The position numbers were made by a program, and so were the translations under genes. Shown in pieces: positions 23,801 through 31,790 of a DNA stretch of 62,000 bases (position 1 is its first letter; the number at the start of each line of letters is the position of its first letter). The DNA lies in NCBI RefSeq assembly GCF_037975245.1, contig NC_092567.1, positions 25,712,376 to 25,774,375 on the forward strand. The letters are read 5' to 3'. The notes beneath the pieces are model-generated. The model was not told where the DNA came from and made no database searches. It worked only from the letters and a program-made list of their open reading frames with translations. This DNA is from Apostichopus japonicus. Taxonomy: Eukaryota > Echinodermata > Holothuroidea > Aspidochirotida > Stichopodidae.

Positions 23801-24270
23801 AACTGATGTTCATCAACAATAAATAATAACTACTGAATATATATATATATATATATATCAGGATATATTAAACATTCCAAATTATCGATATTGATCTGTT
23901 TTATAAACGAAAAAGGGCATGCAGTTTGAATAGAGAAGAAATTCAAAGGGGAAAGAGATGCGAAAACCACGAAAACTAATATTTGTTTTAACGTGAAAAT
24001 GATTGTTACCTTTAGGAGGGACCCGTCTTCCGTGATTTCCTCTTGAGTTGGTTTCACTTCCGGGTCGAGGTTGGCCATCAGAGCTAAGCGCTGGTAGGAT
24101 GATGGATGATAGCATGCTGAACATCTACAATTATCTTGCAGCCAGACGAAGGGATACTTTGAGCTGTGGCCATCTTTCCAATGAACAGTGTACATGGAAT
24201 TATAACTATTCCGCCCACTAACTTCAACCAGCTTTTCAGAGCCTTCCTTGTCGCTGGAAGACCGACCCAT
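14644..24270 (-). CDS. BBOX1: Gamma-butyrobetaine dioxygenase (BBOX1-type), complete six-exon gene, 402 aa
   Basis: Fe(II)/2-oxoglutarate dioxygenase that hydroxylates gamma-butyrobetaine to L-carnitine, the last step of carnitine synthesis; soluble, and no mitochondrial presequence is visible at MGRSSSDKEG. Exons 24270-24010, 23206-22905, 22014-21909, 21402-21200, 20075-19915 and 14819-14644 have GT/AG borders and matching phases; the spliced length is exactly 403 codons, against 387 residues in human BBOX1. The N-terminal DUF971-type zinc domain has C48-x-C50-x2-C53 and H94 (ITWPNNH). The TauD-type catalytic domain holds H212-V-D214 and H357, the metal triad, with R373 in RHYEGGY placed to bind 2-oxoglutarate. 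TMLHE, the related trimethyllysine enzyme, is the alternative; WLQDNC.CS.CY and RLRVLR fit BBOX1 better, though invertebrate paralogues blur this. Confidence 0.92.
15251..15400. repeat. Inverted pair of Penelope-type terminal repeats with hammerhead-like core
   Basis: Two arms of about 65 bases, roughly 90% complementary, face each other across about 20 bases. Each arm holds the block GATCCTGCTAGGATCGAAAC or its complement, also present at about 11466-11505 in the Penelope-like fragment. The plus-strand arm (15341-15379) keeps GCCT-CTGAAGA, a 5-bp stem GATCC/GGATC, GAAA, then GTC-AGGC. Confidence 0.7.
15949..16180 (+). repeat. ~135-bp imperfect direct duplication
   Basis: The segment from about 15952 (CGGTCGTATG...GTATCAACGGACA...CAGTAAGCACATT) recurs from about 16087 with many substitutions. 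It lies in intron 5 of the BBOX1-like gene. Confidence 0.6.
17382..18241 (+). mobile_element. 5'-truncated non-LTR retrotransposon (CR1/Jockey-like reverse transcriptase C-terminus)
   Basis: An open frame from about 17382 through 18039 encodes the end of a LINE-type reverse transcriptase. LMLNINKSKELVFDFRKG, then ESYKYLGTYIDNKLNWNVH, then KGKACQRLYFLRKLKQCRV, then FYQSIIQSVITSSI are the thumb and C-terminal motifs typical of CR1/L2/Jockey-group elements. The catalytic YADD region and the endonuclease are missing. The copy continues through a 200-base 3' UTR to a short ATCT tail (about 18226-18241), typical of elements that prime on microsatellite-like 3' ends. The frame has no internal stop, so insertion is fairly recent. 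It sits antisense in BBOX1 intron 5. Confidence 0.85.
18890..19260 (+). repeat. ~125-bp tandem repeat family, three degenerate units
   Basis: Three successive copies share AGGCTTCTTGTAC, then (C/A)TTCTT...ATCGTGTTTACAAGG, then CAATTTGACCCCTGGTGA and a TGACCTC motif, and end in CA-rich sequence (about 19260-19290). The family resembles the repeat at 12440-12800. Confidence 0.7.
19915..20075 (-). CDS. BBOX1: BBOX1-like exon 5 (residues 291-344)
   Basis: Acceptor CTGTCTGCAG, donor GTGAGT, phases 2 in and 1 out. YYNDQVRASYLDVPVDKV matches the family's segment before the final double-stranded beta-helix strands. Confidence 0.92.
20136..20507. mobile_element. hAT-type MITE with perfect 8-bp target duplication
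   Basis: 372 bases bounded by CAGTGGCGGAGC and its exact complement GCTCCGCCACTG, flanked on both sides by CGCTATCC (20128-20135 and 20508-20515). An 8-bp duplication and CAGTGG-type termini are the hAT signature. There is no transposase, so it is non-autonomous. It is inserted 60 bases upstream (in the gene's sense) of BBOX1 exon 5, inside intron 4. Confidence 0.93.
21200..21402 (-). CDS. BBOX1: BBOX1-like exon 4 (residues 224-290)
   Basis: Acceptor CTTTGCAG, donor GTAAGT, phases 0 in and 2 out. VQMLHCIRQTKSTGGDNQF is the conserved strand-loop after the HxD motif in the family. Confidence 0.92.
21700..21880. repeat. ~95-bp tandem duplication in BBOX1 intron 3
   Basis: CAATTTTCTGCAAATTGACG and ATTCAGAAAATTGA each occur twice about 95 bases apart, in the same order. 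The second copy ends in a short TA tract. Confidence 0.7.
21909..22014 (-). CDS. BBOX1: BBOX1-like exon 3 (residues 188-223), metal ligands
   Basis: Acceptor TCTCACAG, donor GTAAGA, phases 2 in and 0 out. It contains LAYTSAELGLHVDLPF, whose H212 and D214 are the first two iron ligands. Confidence 0.92.
22905..23206 (-). CDS. BBOX1: BBOX1-like exon 2 (residues 88-188)
   Basis: Acceptor CCTTAG, donor GTGAGG, exits in phase 2. It encodes the end of the zinc domain (ITWPNNH with H94) and the linker into the dioxygenase domain (WLRTLHETGLAVL, GKRVAYLRETVYG). Confidence 0.9.
23363..23403 (+). repeat. G-rich (GGGGGA)n tract with quadruplex potential
   Basis: At least five runs of four or more G spaced by single A. 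This fits the G-quadruplex pattern and lies on the strand opposite to BBOX1 transcription, in intron 1. Confidence 0.75.
24010..24270 (-). CDS. BBOX1: BBOX1-like exon 1 (residues 1-87)
   Basis: Starts at the ATG at 24270 (MGRSSSDKEG) and ends phase 0 after SLLK at a GTAACA donor. It carries the zinc-binding cysteines C48, C50 and C53 in WLQDNCRCSACYHP. Confidence 0.9.
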
Positions 24271-24440
24271 GTTTGTTTTTGTTTTGTTGCTCTAGTCTGT
24301 GTCAAGTAAAGATAAAATAGGAAAACCGGGATACCATTATTACTAAAGATAAAATAATTCCAATCTTTCCTAACAGTGCATGCTGATCGGACAGAAATGT
24401 CAGAAATGCACGGAGGAATATCGAACATATAAACATAAGA

Positions 24441-24523
24441 AATATCATCATCATCGTCACCATCATTGTCATCGTCATTATCGTCTTCATTGACGTCATT
24501 GTCGTCGTCATCCTCGCCATCGC

Positions 24524-24610
<87 letters not shown>

Positions 24611-24660
24611 TAATTTTATTATCAGTGGCAGAAGTATCATTATTATTATTATTATTATTA
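24441..24660 (+). repeat. (CAT)n microsatellite followed by (ATT)n
   Basis: Degenerate CAT/CGT repeats pass into about 90 bases of pure CAT and then, after a short gap, an ATT tract. It lies 170 bases upstream of the BBOX1-like start codon. Confidence 0.95.
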
Positions 24661-25334
24661 TTTTCGGCACGTGACTTTGATTTTTAAGGAAAAACCACAA
24701 AAGTTTCCTCACAACTTCTCTACAGAATGAGTCCTCTGTGGTATACATCCCGTAGTTACAAGACTAAATTGATGAGGGGATCGGCTACTCAGTGCAGGCA
24801 TAAATGTTAATGTTCATCCACTGTTTTACAATTCTATAATAACCCAACCAAAACATGTCCTGTTTACTTCGTTTAAACAACAGAGCAATCCTATAATGAC
24901 ATTCAATAACATTTGTCTTTAACAAATTTGAAATGAATTATAAACATTTTTATTTATTTTATTTCTTATGTCAGTTTCCCTATAAAGTTGCGTGTTTCAT
25001 TTGAGGAATTGGTCTTTGTCTTAGACTAAGTAATCCGGGTTCTTTAATTTATAATACCCGGATGTTGAAAGGGGTCATTTCTCAAAACTAAAAAGTCGTA
25101 TAAATAAAACTTAGACTAATACCAATATGTTCTACAATTGTCTGCAACATTTCAAAATTTAATTTGTACCTATAGTCATCCGTAGTATTATGCACCAAAC
25201 ACAACTGTGGTTCCATTGTGTACGTATACTAAAATTATTGTGTACATTCTATAGGACCTTTATCCTTCTGTTTAACCCCTGCATTGTTGTGTACATCGTT
25301 GTGCCAATTTGCAAGCATGCATGTGTTGCTGACA

Positions 25335-27210
25335 TGACTGTATACGGAATGCCAAATGTATCAAAAATGTCCAAAACTATATAAGCATGTCCAAAAAAAT
25401 ATAAGCATGTCCAAAAAAATATAAGCATGTCCAAAAAAATATAAGCATGTCCAAATTTATATAAACATATCGAAACTAATATAAGTATGTCCAAAAATAA
25501 TATGATCATGCCCAAAATAATATGAGAGTGTCGAAAAATTATATGAACATGTCGAATGTAACTGCTAACTTCAACTTTTTAGTGAACATTTTGGCATCTG
25601 AATTCACGCCATCTGTTGCAAAATATCCAAAAAAATATAAGCATGTCCAAATTTATATAAACATGTCGAAACCAATATGAGTATGTCCAAAAATAATGAG
25701 AGCATGTCCAAAATAATATAAGAGTGTCGAAAGACTATATGAGCATGTCCAAAATATAAAAAAGTGTCGAAAAATAATACAAAAGTCTCGAGCGTAACTG
25801 CTCGATTCAACTTTGTAATGAACAGTCAGGCGTTTGAATTTTACGCCATATGTTCCAAATATCAAACTTTTTATTTTGGTATGCTGAAAACAAAAACACC
25901 ATATCCAGCGTAACTTAAGACGATATACAGTTCATCCATTACCGTATTAGTATGTGTGTTAATATTTTAATGATATTTCGATCAAGAACGATTTTATTTT
26001 CGAGGAAATATTAGTTGAGTTGTTTCGTAGCGCGAGTGATCAACCTGGCCCCAAGGTGCTGTAACTATCAGTGAGTTTAATACGAAGAACCACTGTGTCC
26101 AACATTCCACGCGGTTTAATCAATAATATGTAGTTGGCGAGTTCTTCCCACGTTTCCATCTTGAAATTTAGTTAAAAGGTGAGAGTGAAGATTAAACGTT
26201 GAATACCCCTAACCTAGGCTTATTTTTTTTTAATTCTGGGCTAGTGTCCGACTTCGCCTGGTAACCGTAATTAAGTGTCACAATTTTCCGTTAAAAAAGT
26301 AACACAGTATAGTAGTTCATTTTCACTGCCAACGTACGCATGTGTGATAACTACTGTACGTTGTTAGCGCTTGTGCATGTTGTACGTACTTTCGCACGTG
26401 AACTTCTTTGCCTTCGCAACAATATATGAATAATCTCAGCACCTCTAGGCAGGGCGAAAACACTCACATCACGTAGGGATGTAAAAAGGAAAAATGTTAG
26501 GTGATGGTCTTGTTTTTACATATTTTGAATTATTTGCGTCACAAAAACAGAAGAATGTTTCAATAATATATTGTCATAATGATAACCATTGTGTCAGTTG
26601 ATACAAATTACCTCCAAAGAAGGTCTTGTAAGCTAATTTTTTTCGACATACCAATATAAAAGTTCGATATTTGAAACATTTGGCGTGACTTCAAACGCCA
26701 AAATGTTCATAACAAAGTTGAAGTTAGCAGTTACACTCGAGACTTTTATATTATTATTCGACACTCTCATATAATTTTGGGCGTGCTCATATTATATTTT
26801 GACATACTTATATGTGTTTGGACATGCGCGTATTATTTTGGACATGCTCATATAGTTTTGACATGTCTATATAAATTTGGACATGCTCATATAAGTTTGG
26901 ACATGCTTATATTTTTTTGGATATTTTGCAACATATGGCGTAACTTAAAACGCCAAAATGTTCAATACAAAATTGAATTAGGCAGTTACATTTGTCCCTC
27001 TTGTATTATTTTACGACATTCTTTTAATATGTTGGACATGCTCATATAGTCTTTCGACACTCTCATATTATTTTGGACATGCTCTTATTATTTTTGGACA
27101 TACTCATATTAGTTTCGACATGTTTATATAAATTTGGACATGCTTATATTATTTTGGACATGCTTATATTGTTTTGGACATTTTTGAAACGTATGGCATG
27201 CCGTAACTGT
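25335..27210. mobile_element. Foldback (TU-like) element with arms made of tandem repeats
   Basis: The left arm (about 25335-25890) and right arm (about 26645-27210) are inverted copies enclosing about 750 bases of unrelated sequence. Each arm holds two higher-order blocks: an array of 20-bp units (TATAAGCATGTCCAAAAAAA with variants) followed by a conserved roughly 90-base spacer containing AACTGCTAACTTCAAC and ACGCCAT. The outer tips match too: TACGGAATGCCAAATGTATC on the left against CGGCATGCCATACGTTTC (complement) on the right. This is the architecture of foldback transposons such as sea urchin TU elements. The loop (25890-26640) shows no transposase frame. No target duplication was identified. 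Confidence 0.85.
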
Positions 27211-28356
27211 ATCATCGGTTTAACCAGGGTAGCGACTCCCTGTAGTGTTGTTACCATATGCCGTGAATATAGCGCAGCATGCTAGCATGTGATTGAATAA
27301 CACCACACAGTAACCCTGCAGACAAGGAAAGGTGAAGTGGTTCCGATGCCAGCACATATCCATGGTGTGGTAAGCTGCCCATGCATGTTAATATTCATGA
27401 ACTGGTGCACACCAAAATGAATAGAGATTATGTATTGACTAATGCAGCAACATATAAAGGAAAGTACCAGATATCAATTATCATCTTGCCAAAAGTGTAA
27501 TTGCTGGCAAGTACATCTAAGCCTAGTGATCACGCTATGTTGCCTTTCTGTGACGTCGTTTTTGGGATGTCGAAATGGTCATCAGGAAGTTATGTCTGTT
27601 ATACAGGGTAATAATAATTCATTTTTCGAATGTAATTTCAAGTTCATCCGATTTAAAATGTTCGACGTGGGTGGCAACAGGTATGCAGTTCCCGTGGTCG
27701 TTGTAAGTGTTATAAGGTTTTTAAAATGATGACGCATTTTGAACAGTCAACATCAGTCTCCATGGGCAAAGTTAGATGTTCATCTGTGCCTGAATGTCCC
27801 GATTATGTGATTATAAAGAAAGGCCTATGTCATTTTGATGTTTAGGGGGGGGGGGGCTGTGTGCGAGGGTAGGAGAGGGGAGGTTGGGAATATAGTGATG
27901 GGACAGGGCCCAAAAACCATCATAGCGTATTGAAGCAGAGGTAAGTAGTTAACTGCGTTGTATTTTTTCAAGTGTGCGAATACGTTCATACTGAGCATGT
28001 GTTAATGTAATTAGTACATACGACCTTTACTGCTATATTCATACACGAGCCACATAAGAAGGCGAACAAACGCGCGACAAAATCTACAATCACTATAATG
28101 GAAACTGAGGGCTTCGATGAATAAACGTAACATAAAGTAAATCATATACGCGTAAGTTTTTATTAACCGCCTCGTTAGCAACAATCATTAAAGGTGGGGG
28201 CGCTCGTATACTTCTAGAAATAGGGGGCTTTGATTTCAGTGGTTTTGCGTGTCACCCTTTACTCACATGACTTTTCTGAGTGGTCACCTGATCGTAGCTG
28301 TACCTGGCTGTGAACGGTATCGTGTTGCAAGCTATGGCCGCGGGTGATGTACGTTT
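27211..28356. other. Non-coding spacer
   Basis: No supportable exon. A poly-G run lies at 27845-27857. Short frames lack any recognisable domain. Confidence 0.4.
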
Positions 28357-28394
28357 GTTTACTCATGGAGGTGTTTTTACCTCCATGGTTTACT
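28357..28394. mobile_element. Miniature hairpin insertion C with 7-bp direct repeats
   Basis: A 24-base palindrome (CATGGAGGT, loop GTTTTT, ACCTCCATG; 28364-28387) is flanked exactly on both sides by GTTTACT (28357-28363 and 28388-28394). The layout is the same as the two hairpins at 30.5 and 31.1 kb, but the arm differs after CA and GGAG. Confidence 0.55.
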
Positions 28395-30526
28395 GTACGT
28401 TGGTCAGTGTTGTGGATATTCAAGTTGATAGGTAGTTAGCACAGTGTTTTCGTACGTATTTTGAATACAGCCAGTTTGCAGTAACACAGTATCGAGATTG
28501 TAATTTGACGCACGAAAGGTTGCTAAACATGGAGGCGTATTCCGGAGAAAGTAAAAGAACGTATCTGAACAAAAGAGATCATACATACGACAGGGGCAAG
28601 CACTTTTCCCAGACTTTCGTTAACAGGTCGTGCGACATTCACAAACCGTTGGATCTGCAGCTATTGATACATCTGCATCTCCAGATTGAGATCAATTGCT
28701 TTCGTCCATTTTGTTCGATAGTAGCTATGACTGTGAAGCAGTCGCTTGGCCACCCTCTAATTCAAGGCGGGCAAGGTTGGGGAAATTCGATCAAGGAGAA
28801 ATATTCAGCTTTGTATTATTGTATATAGGCCTACAAGCAGTAAAGGACGGCGAAGCCGTCAATCTACACGATTTAACAAGCCGGAATAGTTGCGGATTAA
28901 CAGCGGGTACAAATATCTGTATCGGTTTATTTATACTTGTGTTTATCTCCGTTGGCAAGGGGGGATATGATATTGAACGTGGGGAGGGTGTGTGTGGGGG
29001 GGGGTGGGGGCTGAGGAGGGTCCCCTTTGTAGTGTCGAAACGATGCTACATTTTACGTCTATCTTCGTGTATCACATGTATATATAAAAAAAACTATCGA
29101 CACGATCAATCAGTCCTGTCTCTCACCTCCTCTCATGCACTGATATATTTCCTTCCCTCTGTTTACCCTGTATTTTTTAATTTGCCGACTCCCCTCCCCC
29201 CCCCCCAATCCCCCCAAAAATATATGTTCACAAGGTTGACAATTCTATAGTCCTAAGCTAAACACACTTGTTGTGGTGAACGTTCACTATACCTGCGGAT
29301 CAAGACGGATCCCCCCACCCCGTACTTCCCAGTTTCAGGATTCGGCAAATGGAAGATTATTCGGAGTTTTCCCAAGAGCTAAAAAATAGTTCTTTGTGAT
29401 GGTTCAATGATCTTATAGTCAGGCATAGGCCTGTGTTCCTCCTGGTTGACTAGAGCCCGTACGCCTATATGGTCACACAATAGTATAGAGTATGATCCAT
29501 GCAGACAGCTAGTATTTTTTTTTTTTCAATTCCATCCAATCTCAGTTCAACTCTCGGACAATTTTTGGTTGACTAGTATCAAATTGAGAGTTTTAATTCG
29601 AGTCAGTCGTGATGAGGTGCAGGGGTAGCCCCGTGGTGGGCTGGGTACCCCCCTCCCACCCTCATCCCCGTTGCCGACTTTTTGGCATTTCGTTGGGAGC
29701 CTTTCGGAACAAGAAGCAGGATATTCAATTCTGGAGTACAGTAGTTCAGTGGAAATAACTATTAATTTATTGTTCATTTCTTATTCCCTTTTTGCCAAAT
29801 GCCAATCATTTCTGAAGAGGGTGGAGCCGCCTTATGGCAACGTCTTTTACTTCCCTTTTACCGTTCAAGTTTCGTTATTTTTAATTCGGTGCACCGGTTA
29901 CGAGGATGGGGTGCAGCTAGGGCAAGTGCTCTGTGATCGCCTAAAGGGCCCGTGGCCAGAAGCCCAAATATAAGTAAATTTACATATTTATCTATATATG
30001 ATATATGACAAAAAATACTTTGTCTTTCCCTCCTGATATAGAACTAAAATGCATATATAAAAAAAAAATACAGACTGTGTCTATATATAATTCATACCTA
30101 AATTGAATGAAATACCAATTGTTCACAAATGACGGACTTGACCATACGTTTGATACCCAATGTTGTAATCACTTCAGAAATTTTTTTCACTTTGTATTTG
30201 CGTTTTTAGTTTTGTGACACGAGTCAATGTGTATCGGACTTATATTCACTATTAGTTTCTTGAGCTGTAACAAAATGTCGACTCCCGACTTCGGTTACAA
30301 TATTTCAAATACTTTACTCAGGTTAGTACAAGAATGGCGCATCTGTAAAAGTTTGAAATACACTGGTTTTTTACAGTAAAATAGCATTAGGTTACTGTAC
30401 TTCTATAGGCTAAACTTTTGATATTCGTTAAAGCATGCACAGCTTTCCTAATGGGTGAATCAACTACGAAACCAGGGCACCCAAACCGGTCGGACTTCGA
30501 CTGCTCACCATGTAGGCATAAAAATA
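28395..30526. other. Intergenic, no supported gene
   Basis: Contains several G/C homopolymer runs (about 28998-29010 and 29195-29215) and short open frames without domains. An ATG in good context at 28529 opens a charged frame of 100 codons that was considered and not accepted. Confidence 0.4.
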
Positions 30527-30569
30527 GTCAAACCAGGGAGCTGCTAGAGTAGCAGCTCCCTGGTCAAAC
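30527..30569. mobile_element. Miniature hairpin insertion A with 7-bp direct repeats
   Basis: A 29-base near-perfect palindrome: arms CAGGGAGCTGCTA and TAGCAGCTCCCTG around GAG (30534-30562). It is bounded on each side by GTCAAAC (30527-30533 and 30563-30569). No coding or internal sequence remains between the arms. Confidence 0.7.
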
Positions 30570-31057
30570 TACAGCCTACGCCTGATGCAAAACTCGACCA
30601 TAACTGTACAGCCCACTAGTCTTGAACAGTTCTGAACGTATAATCAAACTACTGCAGAGTTTTGTATCACACAACACACACGAAAACGCGGTGTAATAAT
30701 TTACCGCATACTACTGGCACTGCCATAGACAAGAAACTATGCAGGAATTTCGTCAAGGCCACCGCTTCAGGTAGCCAAACCCGTTTATTGCTTATTAGCA
30801 GTAAATACGGGATTGCTAAGAAATTACGAGACAACAGCGACGAACCGGTAGAGAGTAGTATTTATATTATTTTTGAATCGGGTGGTGTGAAGGACAGAAT
30901 TTACGAGGAATTTACGAGCGAGCCCACCTTTAAATATACTACATACATACTGTACACTATTGCAAATTGTAATACCATGAATCTGTCATACCTTGCCAAT
31001 ATCACAGGTTGCAAGTCCGACGTTATATAAATACAAACAATATCAATGGTGTGTGGA

Positions 31058-31102
31058 GTCTTATCAGGGAGCTGCTACTCTAACGCAGCTCCCTGGTCTT
31101 AT
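31058..31102. mobile_element. Miniature hairpin insertion B with 7-bp direct repeats
   Basis: A 31-base palindrome: arms CAGGGAGCTGC and GCAGCTCCCTG around TACTCTAAC (31065-31095). It is bounded by GTCTTAT on both sides (31058-31064 and 31096-31102). Reverse-complementing insertion A gives the same sequence except for two extra bases (AC) in the loop, so A and B are one family in opposite orientation at two different targets. Confidence 0.7.
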
Positions 31103-31715
31103 AAACAAACAAGTCGTTGCTATACCAGTGTCCCCGTTGGTAAAATCCTACATGACACAGCGCTGATTTGCGTGTACTGTGAACTTAACACCGTCATTGG
31201 TTATTTAGCATACAAACGTTGTATTTATATATTGTATGGATGCATTGAAGTGCCGTGGGAAAAAATAAATACAAAATGGCTGGCAGACATCTGTGGTTAT
31301 AATTCTATAGATATCATTGCGGAAAAACCATGCTTTCTTGATGATATCTACAGTAGGCTATGAATTTGTTCAACTGATTGTTGCCCGTATATACTTGTAA
31401 ATGTCTGATGTTTGCATGGACACGATAAAAAGTTTCCTCGGAATCTTAAAACAGTTATAGTCACTAATTAATCCAGCACCATTTTGGAAAGTTTGGAATT
31501 TTCGTTAACCATCTACTTTATACTACTTTATAACGAAACATCACAGAAATTTAACGGACTTACTATTATTCATACTAGTTCAAATTAAAAAAAAAATCAC
31601 CTAACGACTTCTTCACTTCTTCTCACTTGATCTCAGGTTAGACTGTTTGAAAGTTTCCATCCCCGCCCCTCCCCCCCCCTCCCCGCCCTACCTATGAAAG
31701 GTGATAACGGACCGC
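31103..31715. other. Non-coding spacer
   Basis: AT-rich, with a C-rich tract near 31660-31690. The 105-codon frame starting at 31046 runs across hairpin B and has no recognisable domain. Confidence 0.35.
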
Positions 31716-31790
31716 TGGATAGCTCAGTTGGTATAGGGCTTGAAGACCTGAGGGTCCGCAGAAACCAGTTCTCGTCAAATATGTCTTAAC
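31716..31790 (+). ncRNA. tRNA-like remnant (SINE head?)
   Basis: CTGGATAGCTCAGTTGGTAT matches a tRNA A-box and D-arm, and a degenerate anticodon-like arm and a poor B box (ACCAGTTCTCG) follow. Only the 5' half is convincing, so this is at most a decayed tRNA-derived repeat. Confidence 0.35.

Noticed and set aside
24302-24748. 148-codon minus-strand frame with poly-Met
   Set aside because: Runs through the CAT/ATT microsatellite upstream of the BBOX1-like gene.
28529-28828. ATG in good context with a charged N-terminus (MEAYSGESKRTYLNKRD)
   Set aside because: The first 35 residues look coding-like, but there is no known domain and no convincing donor or partner exon. A frame switch near 28700 would be needed to continue. 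Not enough to call a gene.
30662-31030. 122-codon frame between hairpin insertions A and B
   Set aside because: It starts at TTG rather than ATG, has no recognisable domain and no homologue I can name. Probably a chance frame.
31046-31363. 105-codon frame spanning hairpin B
   Set aside because: It crosses the palindromic insertion, so an ancestral gene would have had to tolerate it; no domain seen.
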